Of a stretch of DNA of 64,000 bases, positions 51,601-58,117 are shown piece by piece. Under the pieces are notes generated by a model. The model was given only the letters and a program-made list of their open reading frames with translations, did not search any database and was not told the DNA's origin. Position numbers and translations under genes: made by a program. The DNA is from Stomoxys calcitrans (lineage: Eukaryota; Arthropoda; Insecta; Diptera; Muscidae): positions 41,624,354-41,688,353 of the forward strand of contig NC_081554.1 in NCBI RefSeq assembly GCF_963082655.1, in the 5' to 3' direction. How positions within the stretch are numbered: the first letter of the stretch is position 1; each line of letters starts with the position of its first letter.

Positions 51601-54600
51601 GGAAACCAGTCAAATGCTTCTAGCAACAAGACACTTTTGTTGACTTTTAAATGATTTTTTGCATTTTCAACTGCATGCTAATTTCTTCAATATTAATTTT
51701 GTTCAAGTGGAAATCATTTTCTCAAGGCATTAATTATTAAATCTGTGGAAGAAATATATATAATTTATATGAGTGCTAATTTAATGAGCTAACAATGAAA
51801 ATCAACTTTTTCTATTAAACACGCAATTAGGGCGGATTCATTGCTACAATTCTGCTGCATCGTAAATATTGCAATACTTATTACACATTTCACTCATCAT
51901 AAATACAAAACAACAATTAGTTTGAAGTCCACTTTACAATCGGCATGAAATAATCTTTTATAAGTAAATGAGCAATATTACTATTAAAATAGATTCTGTG
52001 ACGTCTGGGCATAATAGAAAATGCCTAATTAGCAAAATGACTCAGGTGATTATGATTTATAGTTCAAGCAAAGTTTAAAGGGAGGACAACATTAGATTAT
52101 TTGTTTACACAGTTTGAGTAATTTCATTGTGGTTAAATGTCTTTGGGCATGCTTTCATCTTTGGCAAGTTAGTGAGAAAAATCTCTTCAAATATTTGCTT
52201 TATTTTTTTTAAGATAATGTTATCAATTTTTTTTTTGTGAATTTTTTTAAGGAATTTGTAGGTGTAACCTCAATTTTTCTCTTATCGTTATTGTTTGTTC
52301 AATTATTGCGTTATATGGGTATACTTACTAAAATCTGCTGGATTGTAGGTGAGCGGGCAAGTTGGTCCAATTTGTTTTAGATATGGCACGATGTTCCCCA
52401 CACTGCCTTGATAAACACATTGGCCTTCGGCTAAAATGTAGACCTTATCGAACATCTGGAATAGTTTGGCAGGAGGTGTGTGTATGGAACAGATAATGGT
52501 GCGCCCAGCATGGGCTAAACGGCGTAGTAAAGTTATGCACTGGGAACTGGAGAGATCATCTAAGCCACTATATGAGAAAAACACAAAAAAATATAAATAT
52601 ATGCTTTGTATAAAAAAAAAAATAAATTTTTGTGGAAAAATATAAAAAAAATTAATAATGCAAATTGTTGATGAAGAAGTTCACTTTGTGTTTTTGAAAA
52701 ACTAAAGGTAGACAGTAAAAGTTTTAAAGTGGAAAAAGCCATACGAAGTAAAACAAGTAAAAAGGCTTTAAGTTCGGTCGGGCCGAACTTTGGATACCCA
52801 CCAACTCGGGTATATATGTTAACCACATTTTGTCAAAATCTGATGGAAAATGCATACCTTATGCCCCACAGCAGCTATATCGAAATATATTCCGATTTGG
52901 ACCAAATCTAATAAGTAAAATCATTGTTCTATTGTGTATACCAAAATATTGATCTTTTTAGAAGCTATGTCTAAAAATAAACCGATCTGAACCATATACG
53001 ACACGGATGTCGAAAAGCCTAACATAAGTCACTGTATCAAATTTCAGTGAAATCGGATTGTAAATGCGCCTTTTATGGGGCCATGACTTTAAATCGAGAT
53101 ATCAGTCTACATGGCAGCTATATCCAAATCGGGACCGATCTGTACCATATTGCAGAAGTATGTCGAGGTGCTTAACTTAACTCATTGTCCAAAATTTCAG
53201 TGAAATCGGACAATAAATGCGCCATTAATGGACCCAAAACCTTAAATCGAGAGATCGGTCTATATGGCAGCTATATCCAAACTGGACCGATCTGTATCAT
53301 ATTGCAGAAAAATGTCGAAGAGCCTAACACAACTCAAAGTCCCAAATTTCGATGACATCGGACAATAAGTGCACCTTTTATGGACTCAAAACCTTAAATC
53401 GAGAGATCGGTCTATATGGCAGCTATATCCAAATCTGGACCGATTTGGGCCAATTTGCAGAAAATTTTTGAAGAGCCTAACACAACTCGTTGTCCCAAAT
53501 TTCGGCGAAATCGGACAATAAGTGCACCTTTTATGGACTCAAAACCTTAAATCGGGAGATCGGTCTATATGGCAGCTATATCCAAATTTGGACCGATCTG
53601 TGCCAAAGTGAAGAAATATGTCGTAGGGAAATATTTTGGCAAAATCGGACAATAAATGCGCCTTTTATGGCCCCAAAACCTTAAATCGAAAGATCGGTGT
53701 ATATGGCAGCTATATCCAAATCTGGACCAATGTGAGCCATATTGCAGAAATATTTCGAGGGGCTTAATTTAACTCACTGTCCCAAATTTCGGCAACATCG
53801 GACAATAAATGCGCCTTTGATATGCCCAAAACCTTAAATCAGCGGATCGTTCTATATGGCAGCTCTATCCAAATCTGGACCGATCTGGGCCAAATTTGAA
53901 AAAGATGTCGAGGGGCCTAACATAACCCACTGTCCCAAATTTCGGCGAAATCGGAGAATAAATGTTGCTTTTATGGGCCTAAGACACTAATTCGGCGGAT
54001 CGGTCTATATGGCAGCTATATCCAAATCAGGACCGATCTGGGCCAAATTGACGAAGCATGTCGAAGAGCCTAACACAACTCACTGTTCCAAATTTCAGCA
54101 AAATCGGATAATAAATGTGGCTTTTAAGGGCCTAAGACCCAAAATCGGCGGATTGGTCTATATGGGGGCTATATCAAGATATTGTCCGATGTAGCCCATC
54201 TTCGAACTCAAACTTCTTATGGACAAAAAAAAATCTGTTGAAAGTTTCAATTAATTCAACAGACAGACGGACGGACAGACGAACGGACAGACGAACGGAC
54301 AGACGGACGGACAGACGGAAGGACATGGCTAAATCTTCTTAGATTTTTACGACGATCAAGGATTTATATACCTCATAGGGTCGGAAATGGATATTTCGAT
54401 GTATTGCAAACGGAATGACAAAATGGATAAACCCCATCCTTCGGTGGTGGGTATAAAAACAAGTAAATAACAAAGTAAAGTTTGGCCGGGATGAATTTTA
54501 TATACCCTCCATCAGGGATCCTACAGGGTGGCTGATGAATATTGCTACAATGATGAATATTGCTACATTTTTTTTTCGGTGTATGGAATACATTTTTCTT

Positions 54601-57499
54601 TTATTCATGTTAAATTAAATTATTAAATTAATTATTAAATTATTATTAATTAAATTAATTAATTAATTAATTAAATTAATTATTAAATTATTATTATTAA
54701 ATAGAAAAAAAGTTATTACATTTTTTTTTGGTAGCGGCTTTCATCAGCCACCCTGTATTTGTCAAGTTCTTTGCCCGGCATTTTTTTAAAGGCAAATAGA
54801 GCATAATGGTAAGAATTGCATCCTATATGGGATCAAGAAGTAAAATCCGGAGATGGGTTTATATGATGGCTATATCAGGCTATGAACCGATATGAACCAT
54901 ACTTAACCATGACCATGAAAGTCATAACAAAACACAAAATACAAAATTTTAGCCCAATCAGATAAGAATTGCATCATCTAGAGGCTCAATAAGTCAAGAT
55001 CCGAGATCGGCTTACACGGCAGCTATATCAGAATATGAACCGATTTGGACCATACTTACAGTAGTTGGAAGTTGCAAAACACATCATATAAAATTTCAGC
55101 AAAATCGGTTAAGAATTGCGCCCTCTAGAGGCTCCAGAAGTCAAGATCTGAGATCGGTTTATATGACAGCTGTATTAGGTTATCAACCGATTTTGAACAT
55201 ATATATTATATCACATCAACTCATACGAAATTTTAGCCACATCGGATTAGAATTGCGCCGTCTAGAGGCTCAAGAAGTTAATATGGCAGCTATATCAGAA
55301 TATGAACCGATTTGGACCATAAGCACAGTTATTCGAAGTCACAACAAAACACCTCATACAAAATTTCAGCAAAATCGGATAAGAATTGCGCCGTCTAGAG
55401 GCTCAAGAAGACATGTTCCGAGATCGACTTATATGGCAGCTATATCAGAATACCGTAGCGCAGAGGTTAGCATGTCCACCTATAACGCTAAACGCTTGGG
55501 TTTGAATTCTGGCGAGACCATCAGAAAATATAGTCCCAATGCTGGCAACATTTGTGAGGTACTATGCCATGTAAAACTTCTCTCCAAAAGAGGTGTCACA
55601 CTGCGGCACGCCGTTCGGACTCGGCAATAAAAAGGAAGCGTCTTACCATTGAGCTTAAAAAAAAAGACTTAAATCGGACTGCACTCATTGATATGTGAGA
55701 AATTTGCCCTTGTTCCTTAGTGGAATGTTCATGGGCAAAATATGCCATTATTGGGTTGTCCAAAAAGTAATTGCGGATTTTTCATATAGTCGGCGTTGAC
55801 AAATTTTTTCACAGCCTGTGACTCTGTAATTGCATTCTTTCTTCTGTCATTTATCAGCTTTTATTTTTGGCTTGCTTTAGAAAAAAAGTGTAAAAAAAGT
55901 ATACTTGATTAAAGTTCATTCTAAGTTTTATTAAAAATGCATTTACTTTCTTTTAAAAAATCCGCAATTACTTTTTGGGCAACCCAATATATCAAAACAT
56001 TGGACCGATTTGGCCCATTTACAATCACAACCGACCTAAACCAGTAGAAAGTATTTGTACAATATTTCAAGCGCCCAGCTCGAAAGTTAACGTGCTTTCC
56101 ACAGACATGACTAGATCGACTTAAAATGAGAAGGCGATCACGAATATATATACCTTATGGAGTCTCAGATCAATATTTCGAGGTGTTAAAAACGGAATAG
56201 CAAAGTTAGTATACCCCCATCCTATTGTGGAGGGTATAACATTTACTTTTAAGGCTCTCTTAAGGTTCTCGTCAGTTGATTTTATAAAGGGAAAACAGAT
56301 GATCGGGATATTAAATCTGGATTTAAGGAGCAGTGGAAACAGGGTTTTATATGATGGTTTATATTTGCCATAATTTATTTTAGTACTCTATATAGAGCAA
56401 ATCATGATTTCTTATTCTTATTATGTGATATCGCATGATATCGATAACTTACCAGTGCAACTTTACACTGATATTTTATCCAGATCATCTGACTTGCACT
56501 GTATACGACTACGAAAAAACACAGCTATTGTTGCTGAATACATATGGTTATACTTACGTTGTAGGCTCATCTAGGAACAGTACCGGTGGATTATTAACTA
56601 ATTCCATTGCTACACAAAGCCGTTTACGCTCTCCACCTGACAAACGTTCGGTTGCTGTATTCGCTGTTTTCTCCAACCGCAACATGCTTAGAATTTCATC
56701 GATGATTTCTAGCTTCTGTTGTTTTGTCAATTCATTGCCTAATTTTAAATTGGCTGCCAACATCATGGATTCCATGACAGTGAAATATGGATCGACAATA
56801 TCCTGTTGCATTATGTAGCGTGACATTTTGCGAAATAGGCGCAAATCTCGAGGATTCCGATTGATATTGATGTCGCCCGTATAAGTGGATATTCTAAAAA
56901 AGAGATGAAGTGGCATTAGTAAAAGGGTTTTTTTTACCATAACTTTGTGTATTTATAGTTTTGTTAACTTGTTTGCAACTCTAAGAAGGAGAAGAGCGAT
57001 CGGCTTAGAATAATTGTCTGTTTCGATTTAGCTTTGTCCGTCTGTCTGTCCATGTATTCTTGTGATCAAGGTACAGGAAAATCTGACAACAAATGCGAAT
57101 TCGTTGTCAGATTTTCTGGAAATTTTACTTTTTTGCTCCAGGGACGAACGGTATTGATATTGATCAATATAGGAATAGATTTAGATATTGCTTCCATATA
57201 TAACTTCAATATTATCATTTTTGTGACTGAAGTAGTTTCAGTTAAAAAAATTTTAACACCCCTATATTGCGTCGAATTGAATCTTGTGTGTTTTTAGTAA
57301 TGCGTACTCATTTTAGTTCATGACAACACTGTGTTATAATTTCCCCTCTTTGTAAGGTATTTTAATGTTGGCGTTACTTACCCAAATCCAGCCAATAAAT
57401 TAAGTAACGTTGTTTTTCCAGCTCCTGAAGGACCCATTATGGCGGTTAGCTCGTGTGATCTAAATTCTCCGCTAATGTTGTGTAAAATTGTTTTTTTGC
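39271..57499 (-). CDS. ABCG-family half-transporter (ABCG1/ABCG4-like), 5' partial
   Basis: Six exons join in phase: 57499-57382, 56893-56558, 52567-52329, 40538-40086, 40026-39770 and 39699-39271. Total coding length is 1832 nt, giving 609 residues and a stop. The order is nucleotide-binding domain then membrane domain, as in ABCG half-transporters. Visible motifs are Walker [11 protein letters not shown]-loop YIMQQD, signature LSGGERKRL, Walker [10 protein letters not shown]-loop GLDD and H-loop in CSIHTPP, followed by five to six hydrophobic helices and the ABCG landmarks [15 protein letters not shown] and [10 protein letters not shown]. Families of this type move lipids or sterols across membranes as dimers; the substrate here is unknown. 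The initiator exon is missing: the first exon starts in phase 1 and no upstream exon was recognised up to 64000. No stop or frameshift in any exon, so the gene is probably functional. The 40539-52328 and 52568-56557 introns are filled with mobile DNA. Confidence 0.93.
39770..40026 (-). CDS. ABCG transporter exon: central membrane helices
   Basis: Acceptor TTTATCTTTCAG before 40026 and donor GTATGT from 39769. The intron before it is only 59 bp (40085-40027). Encodes [20 protein letters not shown], conserved in ABCG membrane domains, then hydrophobic helices around [19 protein letters not shown] and [16 protein letters not shown], and [15 protein letters not shown]. Ends in phase 0. Confidence 0.92.
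40086..40538 (-). CDS. ABCG transporter exon: linker and first membrane helices
   Basis: Acceptor TTTACCATTTACAG before 40538; donor GTAAGT from 40085. Begins [12 protein letters not shown], matching the conserved segment after NPADF. A Ser/Thr-rich linker ([20 protein letters not shown]) follows, longer than a minimal linker, then [20 protein letters not shown], the amphipathic connecting helix of ABCG proteins. The first two hydrophobic helices are around [19 protein letters not shown] and [20 protein letters not shown]. Ends phase 1 so that T joins TT to make Phe of FPSEM. Confidence 0.92.
40590..42250 (+). repeat. Degenerate tandem repeat element, ~130-bp unit, in ABCG intron
   Basis: Starts with a leader (AACGGCTGAACCGATTTTCT) and a short hairpin, GGGGGAG-CGGACC-CTCCCCC, at ~40690. 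Then about ten diverged units each contain CAATATGGGACTCAAATGAA, GTATTTGAGAGTAG-like, CGAATCTGATATCCAAAT-like and CACCCCC/ACATATTTACCGACCATG blocks; unit landmarks lie at ~40888, 41019, 41249, 41485, 41772, 42025 and 42156. Looks like the core of a non-autonomous transposable element of a family widespread in insects. ORFs inside are accidental. Confidence 0.7.
42263..43283 (+). mobile_element. Hairpin-ended repeat element, family I, left end truncated
   Basis: Left part keeps ACCCTCCACCAAGGATCGCA but has lost the GC hairpin. Central units of ~150 bp follow: TTCAGCCAAATCGGATTAGA, ATTGCGCCCTCT, TCAAGATCCAA, TATATGGCAGCTATAT. The right terminal region reads GACAGACAGGTGAAATTGGC ... TTTCGAGGTGTTACAAACGG ... 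ATGGTGGAGGAGGGTATAAT. The right end mirrors the lost left end (TATACCCTCCACCAT). Confidence 0.7.
43490..43990 (+). mobile_element. Fragment of related repeat element (family I, variant units)
   Basis: Units with TGGAAGCTATATCCAAATAT and TGTGTCAAATTTCAGCTCAG, then the terminal part AGCGTGATTGCAACAGACGG, ACACTGACATCGTTAAATC and ACGACGATCTGAAATATA. The same terminal part appears at ~49020-49110, so this is the right end of one element. The left end is not identifiable. Confidence 0.55.
44008..45535 (+). mobile_element. Family I element with expanded ~153-bp tandem units
   Basis: Left end is intact: AACAAGTAAAAGCATGCTGA, the hairpin TTCGGCCGGGCCGAA and ATCTTGGGATCCCACCACC. It is followed by about nine units. 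Because the unit is 153 bp (51 codons), a frame stays open for 240 codons at 44582-45304 with a repeating [15 protein letters not shown] pattern; this is a by-product. Two unit variants alternate so that a ~460-bp three-unit pattern is repeated. The right end is lost at ~45535, where a transposase fragment begins. Confidence 0.75.
45560..45890 (-). pseudogene. Mariner/Tc1-type transposase fragment, inactivated
   Basis: Minus-strand translation gives [20 protein letters not shown], then, after a one-base frameshift, [13 protein letters not shown], an in-frame TAG where this family has Trp, [24 protein letters not shown] and [16 protein letters not shown]. These are the hallmarks of insect DDE transposases with the FQQDGA...H and CDLTPL(D/E)YFL motifs; the Asp of QQD and of CDL are retained, the last acidic residue is Glu. 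A further frame shift follows before VIDELI. N-terminal DNA-binding part absent. No terminal repeats found nearby, so this is a fossil fragment. Confidence 0.8.
45891..46440. other. AT-rich intronic stretch, nothing recognised
   Basis: No coding-like frame, repeat unit or terminal inverted repeat seen. A short piece at ~46030 (GCGGTGTTACAAACACAATG) resembles the terminal part of family I elements and may be a relic. Confidence 0.4.
46445..46580 (-). mobile_element. Second tRNA-derived SINE family, or tRNA pseudogene
   Basis: On the minus strand TGTAGCCAAGTTGGTAGCGT matches a Pol III A box (TRGCNNAGTNGG). GTAGGTTCGATTCCTAC matches the B box and forms a perfect five-bp T stem with a seven-base loop. 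The acceptor arms do not pair (ACCCCTG against TAAAAGA) and the anticodon stem is poor, so it is not a working tRNA. The sequence continues past the T arm with a non-tRNA tail to ~46445, which favours a SINE. The head differs from the SINE at 55452. Confidence 0.6.
46975..47895 (+). mobile_element. Repeat element, left part, interrupted by a nested element
   Basis: About six ~150-bp units: AAATTTCAGCGAAATCGGGT, AATAAATGCGCCTGTTATAG, TATATGGCAGCTATAT, CAAATATG, TCTGGACC. The element breaks off after CAACTCAATGTCTTAATT at ~47895 and resumes at ~49013. The hairpin end on the left is not present, so it is truncated there. Confidence 0.65.
47897..49012 (-). mobile_element. Complete family I element, inverted, nested
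   Basis: Left edge TTATACCCTCCACCATAGGA and right edge ATGGTGGAGGGTATATAAG, ATTCGGCCCGGCCGAAC. Read on the minus strand it has the standard order: hairpin TTCGGCCGGGCCGAA, TATACCCTCCACCAT, ~150-bp units (ATTTCAGCCAAATCGGAT, TTTATATGGCAGCTATAT), GACAGACGGACGGACATGG, TCGAGGAGTTACAAACAG, then the mirrored TATACCC end. It separates the two halves of another element (46975-47895 and 49013-49195). Confidence 0.75.
49013..49195 (+). mobile_element. Right part of the interrupted element
   Basis: TATAGCGTGATTAAAACTGA, CACACGGACAACGTTAAATC, TTACAACGATCCGAAATATA, and TTTCGATGTGTTACTAACGG followed by AGGTGGGTATAAA. Matches the terminal part seen at 43880-43980 and 54330-54460, and continues the element cut at ~47895. 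Confidence 0.65.
49236..49478 (+). pseudogene. C-terminal fragment of a non-LTR retrotransposon ORF
   Basis: Frame ends [48 protein letters not shown], stop. The pattern E-H-x-L-x-C/H-C-x-x-F-x-x-x-R-x-x-Y-L-G is typical of the cysteine/histidine tail of insect non-LTR polyproteins of the Jockey/R1/LOA type. No polymerase region is attached, so it is a short relic sitting between repeat elements in the intron. Confidence 0.55.
49495..51135 (-). mobile_element. Family I element, inverted, hairpin end lost
   Basis: Left edge CCCACCACCATACGAAGAGG, GGGTATACTAATCAAGTC, then TCATGTCCGTCCGTCCGTC and about ten ~150-bp units in reverse-complement form (CATATAAACCGATCT, TTGACTTCTTGAGCC, CAATTCTTATCCGATTTGGC, TGAAATTTTGCA, TTATGACTTCCAACAA). 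The end that should carry the hairpin is missing near 51135. ORFs such as 49656-50003 and 50420-50744 are readings of the units and not genes. Confidence 0.7.
51212..51755. repeat. Long hairpin: ~262-bp inverted repeat with 14-nt loop
   Basis: The left arm runs from CTTCTTCCACAGATT at 51212 to CACATCTGA at ~51475. The right arm is its reverse complement, from TCAGATGTG at ~51490 to AATCTGTGGAAGAA at ~51754. Arms differ at only a small number of scattered bases, by eye around 95% identical. Inside each arm is a smaller inverted repeat, GTGCTTTACAAC ... GTTGTAAAGCAC. A partial third copy of arm sequence (CATTTAAAAGTCAGCAAAAG) precedes at ~51174. Foldback-type mobile element or local inverted duplication; no target duplication recognised. 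It lies in the large ABCG intron, so primary transcripts would carry it. Confidence 0.85.
51756..52328. other. AT-rich end of the large ABCG intron, nothing recognised
   Basis: No repeat units, coding frame or terminal repeats seen. Runs of T occur at ~52200-52250. Followed by the donor site of the 52329 exon on the minus strand. Confidence 0.5.
52329..52567 (-). CDS. ABCG transporter exon with D-loop and H-loop
   Basis: Acceptor TTTTCTCATATAG before 52567 and donor GTAAGTAT from 52328. Encodes [20 protein letters not shown] (D-loop), [20 protein letters not shown] (H-loop His) and [14 protein letters not shown], ending in the family landmark NPADF. One base (A) is carried into the next exon and makes Ile. 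Together with the previous two exons this completes an intact nucleotide-binding domain. Confidence 0.93.
52745..54466 (+). mobile_element. Complete family I element with ~160-bp tandem units
   Basis: Left end AAAACAAGTAAAAAGGCTTT, hairpin-like TTCGGTCGGGCCGAA, TGGATACCCACCAACTCGGG. About eight units follow, each with TCTATATGGCAGCTATATCC, AAATCTGGACCGATCTG, GTCGAGGGGCCTAACA-like, CCCAAATTTCGGCGAAATCG and ATAAATGCGCCTTTTATGG. Right part: the (GACGGACA)n tract, TTTCGATGTATTGCAAACGG and CGGTGGTGGGTATAAAAAC. It sits in the 52568-56557 intron of the ABCG gene. Confidence 0.8.
54258..54326 (+). repeat. Short tandem repeat (ACAGACGG-type, 4/8-bp)
   Basis: ACAGACAGACGGACGGACAG and variants (GAACGGACAG) repeated for about 70 bp near the right end of the element. 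The equivalent point in other copies has only two or three repeats (for example 59010-59030), so the tract has expanded here. Confidence 0.8.
54524..54755. mobile_element. MITE with CAGGGTGGCTGATGAA terminal repeats
   Basis: Perfect 16-bp terminal inverted repeats, CAGGGTGGCTGATGAA and TTCATCAGCCACCCTG, flanked on both sides by TA. This is the target duplication of Tc1/mariner-type elements. 232 bp, with a strongly AT-rich inside (AATTAATTAATT runs) and a short direct duplication ATGAATATTGCTACA near the left end. No coding capacity. Confidence 0.88.
55452..55748 (+). mobile_element. tRNA-derived SINE, longest copy in the window
   Basis: Head ACCGTAGCGCAGAGGTTAGC (A box) and GGGTTTGAATTCTGG (degenerate B box GGTTYGANTCC), spaced as in a tRNA. 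The body has AATGCTGGCAACATTTGTGA, GGTACTATGCCATGTAAAAC, CACTGCGGCACGCCGTTCGG, TTAAATCGGACTGCACTC, and the tail GTTCCTTAGTGGAATGTTCA, TGGGCAAAATATGCC. About 297 bp. Copies or pieces of the same family lie at 38472, 38714, 62134 and 63745. Inserted into the element at 54467-56242. Confidence 0.82.
55751..55987 (+). mobile_element. Mariner-type MITE, copy 1
   Basis: 237 bp between TA dinucleotides. Terminal inverted repeats of about 30 bp start TTGGGTTGTCCAAAAAGTAA and end TTACTTTTTGGGCAACCCAA, with TTGCGGATTTTT continuing inward. This terminus resembles mariner elements of the mellifera type. Interior has GTCGGCGTTGACAAATTTTT and TGATTAAAGTTCATTCTAAG, with no transposase. Two more copies are at 61148 and 62364. 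Confidence 0.9.
56243..56557. other. Intron end, nothing recognised
   Basis: No repeats or coding-like sequence identified between the element ending at ~56242 and the donor site at 56557. Confidence 0.45.
56558..56893 (-). CDS. ABCG transporter exon with Q-loop and signature
   Basis: Acceptor CTCTTTTTTAG at 56894 and donor GTAAGTAT from 56557. The first base completes GGA with the previous exon. Encodes [19 protein letters not shown] (Q-loop), the [15 protein letters not shown] segment typical of ABCG1-type proteins, [10 protein letters not shown] (signature) and [10 protein letters not shown] (Walker B with its catalytic Glu). The last two bases, AC, join T of the next exon to make the second Thr of DEPTTGLD. 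Confidence 0.93.
56894..57381. other. ABCG intron (488 bp) with a repeat relic
   Basis: Bounded by GTAAGT at 57381 and TTTTTTAG at 56894 on the minus strand. The middle (56990-57180) contains TTTGTCCGTCTGTCTGTCCA, TGACAACAAATGCGAATTCG and GATTTAGATATTGCTTCCAT, resembling the sequence at 60740-60960, so a decayed repeat element is present. Confidence 0.6.
57382..57499 (-). CDS. ABCG transporter exon with Walker A
   Basis: Acceptor TTCTATCACAG precedes 57499; donor GTAAGT starts at 57381. Phase 1 at the start (GC plus one base from the missing upstream exon) and two bases carried over at the end. Encodes [20 protein letters not shown], then [17 protein letters not shown]. This is the P-loop of the nucleotide-binding domain. 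The upstream ~30-80 residues usual for this family lie on an exon outside the recognised sequence. Confidence 0.9.
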
Positions 57500-57619
57500 C
57501 TGTGATAGAAAAAGACGAATGATTTTAAAGAAAAATGTAATGAATAAAACAAATGAAGCAATTATGAAAACCACCAAACGCCCTGTTATATCCCATTCCG
57601 CTCGACTGACTGCTTTTAA

Positions 57620-58116
57620 ATAACTACAATAAGTTCGGGCGGGCCCAATCTTGGGTACCTTTCACCATGGATTCTGCTAAAAATTTATACAAAATAAATT
57701 TTGATAAAGGGCATAATCTTATTCCATATACCAAACTTCTGCCAAACAAGCAAAAATTAAAGCTTCTAGGAACCGAGCAAGGATGATGGAGAGGCCGGTT
57801 TACATGGGAGCTATATCAGATTTTATACTGATTTGAACCATATTGGGCACAGTTGTTGGAAGTCGAAACGGAACACCAAATGCAAAATTTCTGCCAAATC
57901 GTAAAAAAATTGCGGCTTGTAATGACTCAAGAAGTTAAATCGGGAGATCGGTTTGTATGGGAGTTATATTAGGTTATATACCGATTTAAACCGTACTAGA
58001 CACAGTTGTTTGAAGTTACAACAGAACACTACATGCAAAATTTCAACCAAATCGGACAAAAGTTGCGGCTTGTATGGATTCAAGGAATCAAATCGGGAAA
58101 TCGGTTTATATGGGAG
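57620..58116 (+). mobile_element. Family I element, left part, split by a hAT-type element
   Basis: Left end ACAATAAGTTCGGGCGGGCC, CAATCTTGGGTACC, CCATGGATTCTGCTAA, then ~150-bp units (AAATTTCTGCCAAATCGTAA, AATCGGGAGATCGGTTTGTA). It breaks off inside TTTATATGGGAGC at 58117 and resumes with the duplicated ATGGGAGC at 59820. Confidence 0.7.
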
Positions 58117-58117
58117 C

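Larger units (their letters stand above)
54467..56242 (+). mobile_element. Family I element split by three later insertions
   Basis: Left end AACAAGTAAATAACAAAGTA, a decayed hairpin GTTTGGCCGGGATGAA, TATATACCCTCCATCAGGG. It is interrupted by a MITE (54524-54755), continues with GTCAAGTTCTTTGCCCGGCA and ~150-bp units, is interrupted again by a SINE and a mariner-type MITE (55452-55987), and ends with GACTAGATCGACTTAAAATG, TTTCGAGGTGTTAAAAACGG and TTGTGGAGGGTATAAC. The order of events is therefore readable: this element first, the others later. Confidence 0.75.

Noticed and set aside
54590..54720. AATTAATT-rich stretch as an origin or scaffold-attachment site
   Set aside because: It is the interior of a TA-flanked MITE, which explains its boundaries and composition.
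56435..56818. Plus-strand 127-codon frame
   Set aside because: Antisense shadow of the ABCG exon 56558-56893, which carries the signature and Walker B motifs.
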